A stretch of DNA of 64,000 nucleotides, taken from positions 1-64,000 of the forward strand of contig NZ_CAJHBU010000008.1 of assembly GCF_904846715.1 (NCBI RefSeq), given 5' to 3'. Under the pieces are notes generated by a model. The model was not told the origin of the DNA, did not search any database, and was given only the letters and a program-made list of their open reading frames with translations. The translations under genes and the position numbers were made by a program. The stretch is from Psychrobacter vallis. Its GTDB lineage: Bacteria; Pseudomonadota; Gammaproteobacteria; Pseudomonadales; Moraxellaceae. Of this stretch, positions 1 to 9,985 are shown piece after piece; position 1 is the first letter of the stretch; each line of letters starts with the position of its first letter.

Positions 1-68
1 ATATAGGGTGTTGCTTTTCGCTATCTACTCTTAAACCGTTGTGGCTTAAGCTATCTAGCGAGCCGACT

Positions 69-96
69 ATCTTATCACGAATGATGAGTTTGTCAA
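69..96 (-). promoter_or_regulatory. Leftward sigma-70 promoter, third of three in tandem
   Basis: Read on the minus strand, a perfect -35 (TTGACA, 91-96) lies 16 bases from a -10-like TAAGAT (69-74), followed by a GC-rich stretch. It is the most downstream of three similarly built promoters. No gene start lies to its left inside the window, so the target is beyond position 1; an rRNA operon is inferred. Confidence 0.6.
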
Positions 97-187
97 GCTT
101 GTTTTTTAATTCGTTTCAATAAGTTAGCTGGCTAATTATAAGTGATCAATCACTCTTTACTAACTGCTTTGCCTTAATGAGGTGCGT

Positions 188-215
188 ATTATAGACGCTT
201 TATTTATTTAGTCAA
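188..215 (-). promoter_or_regulatory. Leftward sigma-70 promoter, second of three in tandem
   Basis: On the minus strand: -35 TTGACT (210-215), a 16-base spacer, and a consensus -10 TATAAT (188-193) followed by a GC-containing discriminator. AT-rich DNA lies upstream of the -35. The quality and the tandem arrangement suggest a stable-RNA promoter. Confidence 0.7.
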
Positions 216-335
216 GAAGTATTTTTAATTGGTTTAAAGTTTTTATCTGTTGGATTTAAACTTCTCGCTAGTTGGTCAGTTTGAATAAAGTAGTAAACTA
301 CTTATCCAACCCGCCTTCCCTTCCGACTGGGACGC

Positions 336-363
336 ATTATACGCATATCTAAGAGTAGGTCAA
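336..363 (-). promoter_or_regulatory. Leftward sigma-70 promoter, first of three in tandem
   Basis: On the minus strand: -35 TTGACC (358-363), 16-base spacer, -10 TATAAT (336-341), then a GCGTCCC discriminator of the type typical of growth-rate-controlled rRNA promoters. Very AT-rich DNA upstream (364-480) could serve as an UP element. The remainder of 364-520 shows no gene. Confidence 0.7.
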
Positions 364-521
364 GCATGAATCTATAAATAATATGACTAATTTTCTTCTA
401 TTTATCATTTGTCCAGATAACCGTTTGTTTTACTTAACAATTAATTTTTCTGAATATTTAAGTGTATTGGCATTAATCATATTATAGTGAGCTATAGTGG
501 TGTTTATCTTTAAACATCTAT

Positions 522-554
522 AAAAAAAGGAATTCACCGCTCGGCAAATTCCTT
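522..554 (-). terminator. Rho-independent terminator of pssA
   Basis: A perfect 8-bp inverted repeat (527-534 with 547-554, AAGGAATT/AATTCCTT) with a 12-base loop is followed on the minus strand by a run of seven T. It lies 35 bases past the pssA stop and separates pssA from the promoters to the left. Confidence 0.8.
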
Positions 555-588
555 AAATATAGCTAATAGTTCGTTTTACACTTTTGTT

Positions 589-1488
589 TTAACCCATTTT
601 TGCTTTAACCGTGGTCACGATACCTGACAGCGCATAAATAATGCCAATGGCTAAAATACCTACTGGTATGTCATAGAGCACGATACTCATAATCAATACG
701 CCAATGATAAGAACGACAAAAGGTACTTTCTTTTTATCAAACTCTTTAAAGCTATAGTACTTGACGTTACTGACCATCAGCAAACCACAAGTTACGACCC
801 AAGCGGCAAATAAAAACATCACAGCTGTATCGTATTGCCCTATCCACTCGTTGTGATCGATAGCGACCATAACAGCAGCTGTCACTAAGATTGCCGCCAA
901 TGGACTGGCCAAACCAACAAAGTACTTTTTATCGACTGTAGCCACTTGCACATTGAAACGTGCCAAGCGAAATGCCCCGCAAGCTGTGAAAACAAAAGCA
1001 CAACCAAGACCGATACGGCCTAATGGCTGTAAGGCAAAACTATAAATCAAAATCGCTGGCGCAACACCAAACGCTAACATGTCCGCTAACGAGTCATATT
1101 GCTCACCAAAGGGGCTTTGCGCATTGAGCATACGCGCAACGCGACCATCAGCACCATCGAGGATAGCGGATAAAAAGATAGCCAAAGAGGCTTTATAAAA
1201 CTCGCCTTGCGTACTCGCTAAGATCGAATAAAAACCAGACAATAAGGATAAAGTCGTAATCAGGTTAGGGGCTAAATACACACCGCGACTGACCACCCGC
1301 TTGCCTTCAGCAACCTCTGCTTCAATCACCTCAAAGGTCAAGCCATCATAACTGTCATTATCCGCCAAGCGAATATTGAACTCATGCTCATCAACAAAAG
1401 GCGGCTGGGTTGCGGCAGTGTCTTGCAACAATCGATCGTTTAAAGGGGCGTCATTTGCTTGGCTTTTGGGTGGTTGCTCGTTGGTCAT
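589..1488 (-). CDS. pssA: CDP-diacylglycerol--serine O-phosphatidyltransferase
   Basis: Condenses CDP-diacylglycerol with L-serine to phosphatidylserine, the precursor of phosphatidylethanolamine, at the inner membrane. The CDP-alcohol phosphatidyltransferase signature is complete: D111, D114-G115, A118-R119, G128, D132, D136. Several hydrophobic segments follow. It is the integral-membrane CDP-alcohol type, not the phospholipase-D-like PssA of E. coli. A polar N-terminal extension of about 70 residues precedes the first membrane segment and may be cytoplasmic. The gene lies 58 bases downstream of rlmJ on the same strand and ends in a clear terminator. Family call is firm. Confidence 0.93.
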   Translation of the reverse strand: MTNEQPPKSQANDAPLNDRLLQDTAATQPPFVDEHEFNIRLADNDSYDGLTFEVIEAEVAEGKRVVSRGVYLAPNLITTLSLLSGFYSILASTQGEFYKASLAIFLSAILDGADGRVARMLNAQSPFGEQYDSLADMLAFGVAPAILIYSFALQPLGRIGLGCAFVFTACGAFRLARFNVQVATVDKKYFVGLASPLAAILVTAAVMVAIDHNEWIGQYDTAVMFLFAAWVVTCGLLMVSNVKYYSFKEFDKKKVPFVVLIIGVLIMSIVLYDIPVGILAIGIIYALSGIVTTVKAKMG

Positions 1489-1546
1489 CTTAATATCCTT
1501 ACTTTACCGGTATCTTATTCATTGACCCTATTGTTTATTGAGCTAA

Positions 1547-2422
1547 CTATTCGCCAACAAGCCAGCGCACATTGGTGGCACTGTCAGGCGTTAAGTCTGG
1601 AGCATCCGCCACTTTCAAAGCAGGCTGTAAAAAGCGTAATATTTCGCGTGCATGATTATCAAATTGCCAAGGTGGATTGATAACGAGCAAACCTGTACCG
1701 TTAAGACCGACGGCGACATCATTTGGATAAATATTCAGCTCGCACACCAGCTGACGTCTCATTTCAGTACGCTTAAGCTTTTTGTAAAACAGCTCGACCG
1801 CTTCGACGTTCTTAATAGGGAACCAAAGCGCATAAGTGCCTTGTGGCCATTTATTATAGGCCGCCACGAGCAGGTTTATCAGACGGGTAAAGTCTTTGTG
1901 CTCTTGCTCATAAGGCGGATCAAGAAAAATCAGACCACGCTTTTCTTTTGGTGGAATAACGGCAGTAATACCTTCAAAGGCATCACGATGCTGTATACCA
2001 ATGGGTAACTTGTGCAACTGATAATTTAGCGCATCATATTCGCTGGCTTTGGCTTCAAAAGCTTCACCGCGTACGCCAGCATCAGGTTTTTTCTCGATAT
2101 GATGGGCAACCCACCAAGGAGAACCAGGGTAGACTTTATTGTCGTAAGTGAAACGGGCTTGTTTAATGCCTTCCATATAATCTTTGACAGCGGCTGGCGC
2201 CTTATCGGTATCTACCTGTAGTAAAGCTTGGATACCACCTTTGGCCTCTCCTGTCTTGCGCGCTTCTTCACTGCTTAGTGAATACAGTCCACGACCGCCA
2301 TAAGCGTCAAGCACATAAAAAGGTTTGTTTTTTTGCCCCAATTGATTAAGGAGTTGTACCAATAAAATGTGTTTAACCACATCAGCAAAGTTACCAGCGT
2401 GGTAGGCGTGTTTATAGTTCAT
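1547..2422 (-). CDS. rlmJ: 23S rRNA (adenine(2030)-N(6))-methyltransferase
   Basis: Transfers a methyl group from S-adenosylmethionine to N6 of A2030 of 23S rRNA. The N-terminal family signature MNYKHAYHAGN starts the protein, which fixes the ATG, and the catalytic DPPY motif of N6-adenine methyltransferases is at residues 168-171. At 291 residues it is close to the family length (about 280). A co-directional pssA follows 58 bases downstream, but no functional link is known. Divergent from the oxygenase gene at 2553. Confidence 0.93.
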   Translation of the reverse strand: MNYKHAYHAGNFADVVKHILLVQLLNQLGQKNKPFYVLDAYGGRGLYSLSSEEARKTGEAKGGIQALLQVDTDKAPAAVKDYMEGIKQARFTYDNKVYPGSPWWVAHHIEKKPDAGVRGEAFEAKASEYDALNYQLHKLPIGIQHRDAFEGITAVIPPKEKRGLIFLDPPYEQEHKDFTRLINLLVAAYNKWPQGTYALWFPIKNVEAVELFYKKLKRTEMRRQLVCELNIYPNDVAVGLNGTGLLVINPPWQFDNHAREILRFLQPALKVADAPDLTPDSATNVRWLVGE

Positions 2423-2552
2423 AATCTCAAAAGTTTAAATAAGAAAAATTACATCTATGGTAGCATAGGCTGCGTAAAAGATAATGTGGTTTTGGTAAAT
2501 GCTTTCAATAAAAACGCATCGATTGACAGCTGATTGAGAATAATGAGATGAA

Positions 2553-3308
2553 ATGACACAGATTATTAGCAACCTGAATGTGACAGAGTTAATCGTCGAT
2601 GATCCGATAGGTGAGGATAATCCACCATTACTGTTCCCAAGCAGTCCTAACAACAACCAAGAAATCCCCACACAACATGGTTTGCAATTGTCTGACTTTG
2701 ATATAAATTGGCAAGACAGATTAGATGATACTCAGCTGGACAAGTTCGTTAATGATGGCTGGATTATCATTGATGATGTGTTTGCAAACAAAGCATTACT
2801 CGCCCTGCAAGCAGAAAGTGGTTTTATTGATTATCGTGATGCAGCGCTCACTGCTGGTATCCGTATTAGTGATATTCGCGGTGATAAAATTCGCTGGATT
2901 ACTGAAAAATTCTTTGCTGGGTTTTATTATTTGCAAAGTATCAATGCGCTTGCCGCTTTATTCAACCGTAGCTTGTTCGCAGGTATTCGTCATAGTGAAG
3001 CGCATTATGCTTGCTATCCAGTAGGATTTGGCTATCAATGGCACAGTGACAATCCAGCTGGGCGTGATGAACGTGTTATCTCAGCCGTGTTTTATCTCAA
3101 CGATGAGTGGGCGACGAGTGATGGCGGCGCATTAGAAATCGTAGATAAACAGGGCCTTCATCATCACGTTATGCCAGTTGCCAATAGATTGATAATATTT
3201 GATAGTGATTTGCAACATCAAGTACAAATCGCTCATCGCCAGCGCTACTCTATCGCTACTTGGATGCGCCGTGATGGTTTGGTGCCATTTGTTGACGAAA
3301 ACAGTTAA
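2553..3308 (+). CDS. 2OG-Fe(II) dioxygenase family protein
   Basis: Predicted non-haem iron, 2-oxoglutarate-dependent oxygenase of the prolyl-4-hydroxylase-like group. The C-terminal half carries the metal facial triad H164-x-D166 (in WHSD) and H222, with R231 placed to bind 2-oxoglutarate. The first 45 residues are polar and probably disordered. The substrate cannot be told from sequence; related bacterial proteins act on proteins, amino acids or small molecules. It lies 53 bases upstream of dapE on the same strand, so they may be co-transcribed. Confidence 0.8.
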   Translation: MTQIISNLNVTELIVDDPIGEDNPPLLFPSSPNNNQEIPTQHGLQLSDFDINWQDRLDDTQLDKFVNDGWIIIDDVFANKALLALQAESGFIDYRDAALTAGIRISDIRGDKIRWITEKFFAGFYYLQSINALAALFNRSLFAGIRHSEAHYACYPVGFGYQWHSDNPAGRDERVISAVFYLNDEWATSDGGALEIVDKQGLHHHVMPVANRLIIFDSDLQHQVQIAHRQRYSIATWMRRDGLVPFVDENS

Positions 3309-3331
3309 AGCATCATTTACCAAAACTCTAA

Positions 3332-4576
<1,245 letters not shown>

Positions 4577-4593
4577 CCTTTATCTCTGCCAAT

Positions 4594-4628
4594 AAAAAAG
4601 CGCCATTTGGATAAAATGACGCTTTTTT
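4594..4628. terminator. Bidirectional rho-independent terminator between dapE and a small gene
   Basis: The stem AAAAAAGCG-CATTT pairs with AAATG-CGCTTTTTT with one mismatch, and has A and T runs on both sides. It can serve dapE (plus) and the convergent gene at 4655-4876 (minus). Confidence 0.85.
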
Positions 4629-4654
4629 CTTTAGGGCAAGTGAGCAATGACTAT

Positions 4655-4876
4655 TTAAAGGTTAAGGCCTTTTTCTGGCGACATATTTTCGAGTTTGTCA
4701 TGTATTTTTACTAACTCTGCTTGGAAAGCATCAACCTTATCATTCATGTCTTCCTCTTCTTCCTTAAGCACAATTTCTGTTCTGAATTCCTCTACATCCA
4801 ATACCCGCACTCGCAATGCATTTTTGATTAGTCCTAACTCATAGACAGAAATTTTCTTATCATTGTCATCGTTCAT
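4655..4876 (-). CDS. Small acidic hypothetical protein
   Basis: I do not recognise this 73-residue protein. It is highly charged, with an EEEED stretch near residue 40, no cysteine and no membrane segment, and is likely a soluble helical protein. A good ribosome-binding site (GGAAGG, about five bases before the ATG) and a downstream terminator support it being a real gene. It stands alone, with about 300 bases to the next gene. In this upstream stretch (4877-5172) I see no other feature. Confidence 0.6.
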   Translation of the reverse strand: MNDDNDKKISVYELGLIKNALRVRVLDVEEFRTEIVLKEEEEDMNDKVDAFQAELVKIHDKLENMSPEKGLNL

Positions 4877-5172
4877 ATTTACCTTCCGTCCCTAGAGTCT
4901 TTGAGGTTCTTCTCGTATCGACATAATACTAAATATACGGTAAAACAGAACAGGATAAGTAAATTTTCGTAATCTCGTGACGCAAAAAATGACAGTATAA
5001 GTCCATCAATCTACACTAGATCGAACCACATTTTTAAAATAAAAACACGCCCTAATACATAATTTAGGCATCATAAAGCCACTGATTAAATAACGCCCTT
5101 ACGATATTGGCGCAGACAATATTTTTAGAAGAGGGGTTTTTTGTAGAGGATGCTTTTTATGACTTGATCTGT

Positions 5173-5673
5173 TTACTCGATACCAATATAGACATCAACT
5201 TGACCATACTCAAGATTGCCACCGATATAATGCTCAAAATCAACATTAAAAGTTCTTACGTGTTCACAGCTGCGATCATTAAAATATGTCCACGCCTTTT
5301 CCCAAGCATTCATTATAGTGTATGGCATTCTACCCTCTTCAGAGAAAACCAAGTACTTGCCTGCAGGAATATTTACTGTCACTACATTTGCAGCATTAGC
5401 CTTATTGTCATTGTCTGACGACTCTTGCTCGCTGTCCGTTTTCCAACCTGCTACCACATCAAATGCGCCTACTAAATCTTCACTCTCATAATTATGGTAA
5501 ACACCATAGATGTCTTCACCCTCGGGAAGTTTATCCGCGTGATTTTGATAAAATTTTTGCCATAAACGACCTAGTTTGGCCGTTTCTTGGTTTATCTCAG
5601 CGTTATTGGTGGTACGAACGCTGATACCGCTACAAGCTATCGCTTCAGGTAGCTCTTTTACTTCTGATGTCAT
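5173..5673 (-). CDS. GyrI-like / AraC effector-binding domain protein
   Basis: A stand-alone small-molecule-binding domain of the GyrI-like (SbmC/BmrR C-terminal) fold, 166 residues. Features supporting this are the opening beta strand with VKELP, the central GVYHNYESE segment, the paired strands around VVTVNIPAGKY, and the closing DVYIGIE strand with its conserved acidic residue. There is no DNA-binding domain, so it is not itself a regulator. An RBS (AAGG) lies seven bases before the ATG. Such proteins bind hydrophobic or cationic compounds or gyrase inhibitors; the ligand here is unknown. Confidence 0.72.
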   Translation of the reverse strand: MTSEVKELPEAIACSGISVRTTNNAEINQETAKLGRLWQKFYQNHADKLPEGEDIYGVYHNYESEDLVGAFDVVAGWKTDSEQESSDNDNKANAANVVTVNIPAGKYLVFSEEGRMPYTIMNAWEKAWTYFNDRSCEHVRTFNVDFEHYIGGNLEYGQVDVYIGIE

Positions 5674-5741
5674 GATGCGGCCTTTTCTGTTTGTTGATTT
5701 GATTGTTTGTTTATGACGATGTGTAATATGACAAAGCCCAT

Positions 5742-5951
5742 TTAATCGGCTTCATCAATCCAATTCATTTGAATGGCTTCTAAGATGCCTTCGTTTGATT
5801 TTTGTGGATCATCATCAAAGCCTTCAAGCTCAGTTACCCAGCGATGTAAATCAGTAAAACGTATGTACTGTGGATCAGTCTCTGGAAACTTCTCATAAAG
5901 CTCAATAGCGATGTCTAAGCTGTCTGTCCATTTGAGTTTTTGCGGGGTCAT
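5742..5951 (-). CDS. iscX: Fe-S cluster assembly protein IscX
   Basis: Small acidic protein (about 69 residues) that binds IscS and iron and modulates Fe-S cluster assembly. The family pattern is clear: [10 protein letters not shown] at the start, [10 protein letters not shown] in the middle, and [17 protein letters not shown] near the end. Two adjacent ATG codons exist (5954 and 5951). The AGGAG site is only two bases from the first but five from the second, so 5951 is chosen. The gene is separated from the rest of an isc cluster, which is not in this window. Confidence 0.9.
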   Translation of the reverse strand: MTPQKLKWTDSLDIAIELYEKFPETDPQYIRFTDLHRWVTELEGFDDDPQKSNEGILEAIQMNWIDEAD

Positions 5952-6044
5952 CATGGCTCCTTAATTTTTAATCGTTTTGATAGGCACTATCCTACCAAAA
6001 TTCGCCAAATGATTATAGCGCTGATAATTATATAGCCAAGCGCT

Positions 6045-6590
6045 TTATCCTTTCACCGTTGGTTTTGCCGACTTCACCGCGACTTGATGATTATTCCATG
6101 TGGTGATGACATCCGTTAGCTGATCGCCTGTCATATCCAGCACCGCAGGCGCACACTGTCCTTTTTTGTTCATCAAAACAAACTTGGTCATGCCAACGCC
6201 CATCAGCTGGTTTTTTACAAAAAAATGAGTTTCAAAATACACGTATTTTTTATCCCATCCGACAAGCTTGCTATTTACCGTCATTTTATCCAAAAATTTG
6301 ATTTCTTTCAGATAGATCATTTCTTGCATGGCAATAACCCAGTTTAAGGGCTTAATACCTTTTTGATGACAACAGCTCATTAGCCAGCGCGTCACGTTGA
6401 GTTCAATAAAAGACAAGTAACGATAGTTGGGCAAATGATCGCGAAAACCCATGTCATGTGGTAAGACACGATACTGACGAACAACAGGAGCGGTCAACAT
6501 CTCGACACTCAGGTATTCACTGACCGATTGCTGTTTTAATTGTTGCTTGAGCAAGCTGACCATAATAAAAAAACGCAGTAGCATATTCAT
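6045..6590 (-). CDS. Thioesterase-fold (4-hydroxybenzoyl-CoA thioesterase-like) protein
   Basis: Predicted hotdog-fold acyl-CoA or acyl-ACP thioesterase-like protein of about 181 residues. The pattern includes a hydrophobic N-terminal segment, RVLPHDMGFRDHLPN (the position where hotdog thioesterases carry their catalytic acidic residue), a long helix IELNVTRWLM, and beta strands through YFETHFFV. An in-frame TTG lies 17 codons earlier at 6641 with no ribosome-binding site; the ATG at 6590 has AAGAGA upstream and is preferred. The substrate is unknown. The segment 5952-6044 has nothing notable. Confidence 0.68.
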   Translation of the reverse strand: MNMLLRFFIMVSLLKQQLKQQSVSEYLSVEMLTAPVVRQYRVLPHDMGFRDHLPNYRYLSFIELNVTRWLMSCCHQKGIKPLNWVIAMQEMIYLKEIKFLDKMTVNSKLVGWDKKYVYFETHFFVKNQLMGVGMTKFVLMNKKGQCAPAVLDMTGDQLTDVITTWNNHQVAVKSAKPTVKG

Positions 6591-6687
6591 AAACCATTCT
6601 CTTATTTCTTCGTATTTATAATTAATGATTATAGTGGGCAATGATATCGGCTTGTCACCCGTTCATAAATGCCACCCACTTTAACGC

Positions 6688-6712
6688 AAAAAAGCCACCT
6701 CGGTGACTTTTT
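6688..6712 (-). terminator. Terminator after pntB
   Basis: The hairpin AAAAAGCCACC/GGTGACTTTTT, with one mismatch and a 2-base loop, lies just past the pntB stop, with a T run on the minus strand. The loop is very tight, so pairing may open by a base pair or two. Confidence 0.65.
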
Positions 6713-6734
6713 ATTGGAAAACGTATTTGAGAGA

Positions 6735-8135
6735 TTAATGACCTGCGCCATTGATACTGCGTACCATTTCCTCTACCATTTTTTTGGCATCGCCGAAGAT
6801 CATCATGGTTTTGTCCATGTAGAACAAGCTGTTGTCTAAGCCTGCATAACCAGTGCTCATTGAACGTTTGATGACCATGACCGTTTGGGCTTTGGTGACT
6901 TCTAGAATCGGCATACCAAAAATTGGCGAGGTTGGATCGTCTTTTGCAGAAGGATTCACCACGTCGTTTGCACCGATAACTAAGACCACATCGGTACTGG
7001 CAAAGTCTGAATTGATCTCATCCATCTCTAAAATATCATCATAAGGTACGTCAGCTTCAGCCAATAGTACGTTCATGTGACCCGGCATACGACCAGCGAC
7101 CGGATGAATCGCAAAACGAACATTAACGCCTTCTTCTTTTAGCAACTCATACAGCTCTTTTACCGCATTCTGTGCACGGCCCTGTGCCATACCATAACCT
7201 GGTACGATGACCACACTACTCGCATTGGCCATTAAGAATCCAGCGTCTTCTGCTGAGCCTGCTTTGTAGTTTTTGGGCGCGCCAGTATCCTCGCCTGCTG
7301 CCACTGCGGACGTGCCCATACCGCCGAACAGTACGTTGAGCAATGAACGGTTCATGGCTTTACACATGATATAAGATAAAATCGCACCTGACGAGCCAAC
7401 GAGCGAGCCTGCGATAATTAGCATCGAGTTGCCAAGAGTAAAACCAATTCCTGCCGCCGCCCAACCAGAGAAAGAGTTCAATAGCGATACAACTACTGGC
7501 ATATCACCGCCACCGATTGGCGCAATCCACATCCAGCCAAAGATAACCGCAATTACTGCCATGGCATAAAAAGCTGGTAGCGAATCCGTGACGAAATACA
7601 CGCCACCGAAACCAATCATAGCAACGAACAATAACGCTTGAACCGGTTTTACCCAGCCACCGACCAGTGTTTTCGCCCAGCTTTTTGCCGCCAATTTACC
7701 AAAGGCAAAGACCGAGGCTGAGAAAGTAATCGCACCGATAAAGCAGCCGATAAATAGCTCGACACGGGCAACGGCACCATGCTGCTGTTCAGTATGCAAT
7801 ACCGTCGCAAGGGCAATCGCGACCGCTGCCAAACCGACAAATGAATGCATCAAAGCAACGGTTTCTGGCATCTGAGTCATCGCGACTGTTTTCGCTTTCC
7901 ACATACCAACAACAGCACCTAACACCATCGCACCGATAATTAACCAAAGAACAGGGCCTTCTGCTAAGAAGAATGTCGTCACGACGGCAATCGCCATCGC
8001 CGCCATACCAAAACGGTTACCGCGAATAGCGGTCTTCGGACTAGACAAACCACGTAAAGTTAAGACGAAAAGAATAGCGCCAACCAGATAAAACCAATCA
8101 GCATTTGCCGCAATCATCGCTGAAAAATCATTCAT
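6735..8135 (-). CDS. pntB: NAD(P) transhydrogenase subunit beta
   Basis: Beta subunit of the proton-translocating transhydrogenase, which reduces NADP+ with NADH at the cost of the proton gradient. About nine membrane helices in the first 270 residues (domain II) are followed by the soluble NADP(H)-binding domain III with the PGYGMAQGRAQ segment near residue 320 and the HPVAGRMPGH loop. The signature GGGDMPVV in a membrane helix is intact. 466 residues, normal for the family. Its start overlaps the pntAB stop by four bases, implying translational coupling. Confidence 0.96.
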   Translation of the reverse strand: MNDFSAMIAANADWFYLVGAILFVLTLRGLSSPKTAIRGNRFGMAAMAIAVVTTFFLAEGPVLWLIIGAMVLGAVVGMWKAKTVAMTQMPETVALMHSFVGLAAVAIALATVLHTEQQHGAVARVELFIGCFIGAITFSASVFAFGKLAAKSWAKTLVGGWVKPVQALLFVAMIGFGGVYFVTDSLPAFYAMAVIAVIFGWMWIAPIGGGDMPVVVSLLNSFSGWAAAGIGFTLGNSMLIIAGSLVGSSGAILSYIMCKAMNRSLLNVLFGGMGTSAVAAGEDTGAPKNYKAGSAEDAGFLMANASSVVIVPGYGMAQGRAQNAVKELYELLKEEGVNVRFAIHPVAGRMPGHMNVLLAEADVPYDDILEMDEINSDFASTDVVLVIGANDVVNPSAKDDPTSPIFGMPILEVTKAQTVMVIKRSMSTGYAGLDNSLFYMDKTMMIFGDAKKMVEEMVRSINGAGH

Positions 8136-8521
8136 GCGTCGCCTCCAGTTTCTGTTGCATTGGCTTCAAGAGCAGGTGATTTTTTCACTTTAGGTTTGAA
8201 CATCGAAAGCATCCGCTCAGTCACGGCAAAACCCCCAAAGATATTGATACTGGCCAAAAATACCGCAAAAGCACCAAGCAAACTGGTCGGTGTAAACATC
8301 GATCCATCAATGGTGACTGTCTGTAGCATCGCACCGACGATGACAATACTGGATAAGGCATTGGTTACCGCCATCAATGGCGTATGCAGAGCAGGCGTAA
8401 CACCCCAAACAACGTAATATCCAACAAAAATAGCGAGTACAAATACCGTAAAAATCGCTACGAATGGTGTGCTACTCATGGCTGCACCAGCTGGCGCGGC
8501 CGCTAAAATAGTGGCAATCAT
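8132..8521 (-). CDS. pntAB: NAD(P) transhydrogenase subunit alpha, membrane part (alpha-2)
   Basis: Small membrane subunit of 129 residues with three to four membrane helices, equal to the C-terminal part of E. coli PntA. Together with pntB it builds the proton channel domain II. The segment INIFGGFAVTERML is typical. The Lys- and acid-rich tail after the last helix is cytoplasmic. The separation from the soluble subunit gives the three-gene layout known from Rhodospirillum, rather than the two-gene layout of E. coli. It lies 89 bases after pntAA. Confidence 0.95.
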   Translation of the reverse strand: MIATILAAAPAGAAMSSTPFVAIFTVFVLAIFVGYYVVWGVTPALHTPLMAVTNALSSIVIVGAMLQTVTIDGSMFTPTSLLGAFAVFLASINIFGGFAVTERMLSMFKPKVKKSPALEANATETGGDA

Positions 8522-8610
8522 CTAATCCTCCTAAAAATTTATTCGTGTCTGGCAAATGTGTAGCACTAAAATACACGGTGACAACATGCATAGTGATAGG
8601 TAGTCAAACC

Positions 8611-9789
8611 CTAGCGTTTGCCGAGGCGTACTTGACTGTCATGTGTCACTGCCAATGCACCTTGAATCTCGTCTTCCATGTCTACATTAAGTGCCAATGT
8701 AAGTGGTAAGTTAGGTGATGCGTCACTTGCTGAAGCATCGTCATTAGCAGGCGCAATTAAGGTCGTGATAAAATTGACAAGGTTATTGGCGTATAAATCT
8801 GAAGACTGCGCTGCCAGCATCGATGGGATATTGGCAGCACCAACAATACGTACGCCATTGTCTGTAGTGATGGTTTCGTTAGGCACGCTGCCTTCTACAT
8901 TTCCACCCGTTCCGGCGGCCATATCAATCAGTACAGAACCTGCTTTCATTTTGGCAAGGGTTGCCTGATGAACCAAACGCGGTGCTTGACGACCAGGAAT
9001 CTGCGCCGTCGTGATAACGATATCAGCATTACTTAGCGCTTTATCAACCACGGCAGCTTGGTCTTTGATGTATTGCTCTGATGGTGTCCATGCATAACCG
9101 CCCGTTGCTTTTGCCTTTTGCGCTTCTTCTTCACTCATCGGCACATCAAGCCATTTACCACCAAGAGATTCGACTTGCTCTTTTGCGGCAGGACGCAGGT
9201 CACTGGCTTCAACCACCGCACCCAAACGCTTCGCCGTCGCAATGGCTTGCAAACCAGCAACACCAACGCCTAAAATGACGACTTTGGCGGGCTTGACCGT
9301 CCCTGCTGAGGTCATAAACATGGGGAAAGGACGCGAATATTCATTGGCCGCCAGCAGCACTGCCTTATAGCCAGCAAGGTTGGCTTGCGATGACAGTACA
9401 TCCATGTTTTGGGCACGCGACAATGTGCGGGGTAATAACTCCATCGCAAAAGCCGTGACACCTTTTTCAGCATAAATATCAAGCTGAGTGTTGCGATATG
9501 GGTCGAGCATGCCAATGACAATCTGACCAGATGATAATCTTTCAGTAGCTTCAGCTGGTAAATCATTGACGGTGGTAATAATTTGAGACTGCGTAATCAC
9601 CTCTGCGCTGCCATTTGCAATGTCGGCACCTGCAGCCTGATACAACTCATCAGCATAATACGCTGCTTGACCAGCACCCGACTGTATAACGACTTCAAAC
9701 CCGAGTTTCCGCAATTTTTTGACCGCGTCTGGGGTTAATGCAACACGGCTCTCGCTCGCGACATCTGCACTGACTACACCGATTTTCAT
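8611..9789 (-). CDS. pntAA: NAD(P) transhydrogenase subunit alpha, soluble part (alpha-1)
   Basis: Peripheral NAD(H)-binding subunit (domain I) of the transhydrogenase, 392 residues, related to alanine dehydrogenase. It starts MKIGVVSADVASESRVALTP; the Rossmann motif GVGVAG lies near residue 174, and the QIPGRQAPRLV segment is conserved. First gene of the pntAA-pntAB-pntB operon. An RBS (AAGGAG) precedes the ATG. The upstream leader holds a terminator-like hairpin and a triple 19-bp repeat, described separately. Confidence 0.95.
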   Translation of the reverse strand: MKIGVVSADVASESRVALTPDAVKKLRKLGFEVVIQSGAGQAAYYADELYQAAGADIANGSAEVITQSQIITTVNDLPAEATERLSSGQIVIGMLDPYRNTQLDIYAEKGVTAFAMELLPRTLSRAQNMDVLSSQANLAGYKAVLLAANEYSRPFPMFMTSAGTVKPAKVVILGVGVAGLQAIATAKRLGAVVEASDLRPAAKEQVESLGGKWLDVPMSEEEAQKAKATGGYAWTPSEQYIKDQAAVVDKALSNADIVITTAQIPGRQAPRLVHQATLAKMKAGSVLIDMAAGTGGNVEGSVPNETITTDNGVRIVGAANIPSMLAAQSSDLYANNLVNFITTLIAPANDDASASDASPNLPLTLALNVDMEDEIQGALAVTHDSQVRLGKR

Positions 9790-9804
9790 ACCGTCTCCTT
9801 ACTC

Positions 9805-9861
9805 ACGTCTAATGACTATATTTACGTCTCACGACTATATTTACGTCCCATGACTACCTTT
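9805..9861. repeat. Three tandem 19-bp repeats upstream of pntAA
   Basis: Units at 9805-9823, 9824-9842 and 9843-9861 are directly adjacent and nearly identical (ACGTCT-ATGACTATATTT pattern, one to three differences between neighbours). They end 15 bases before the pntAA start and would be in its mRNA leader. They could be a regulator-binding array or an RNA element, or simple slippage. Confidence 0.85.
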
Positions 9862-9901
9862 AACACCCTCAACGCACATTTAAAAAGCACAGGGGACAAA
9901 A

Positions 9902-9942
9902 AATCTTTGGTCATAAATGGCTTAAAATAATGACCAAAGATT
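9902..9942 (-). promoter_or_regulatory. Terminator-like hairpin (possible attenuator) in the pntAA leader
   Basis: A perfect 13-bp inverted repeat (9902-9914 with 9930-9942) with a 15-base spacer. On the minus strand the stem runs straight into six T, the shape of an intrinsic terminator, although pntAA lies downstream of it. It could be an attenuator of pnt or an operator dyad. Confidence 0.6.
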
Positions 9943-9985
9943 ATCAATTTAATAAATGATAGCTACTTTGCCATCAAGCCTTTTT

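Noticed and set aside
5107-5418. A 103-codon plus-strand frame
   Set aside because: It lies mostly antisense to the GyrI-like gene, which has a good RBS and recognisable domain; the frame looks like its shadow.
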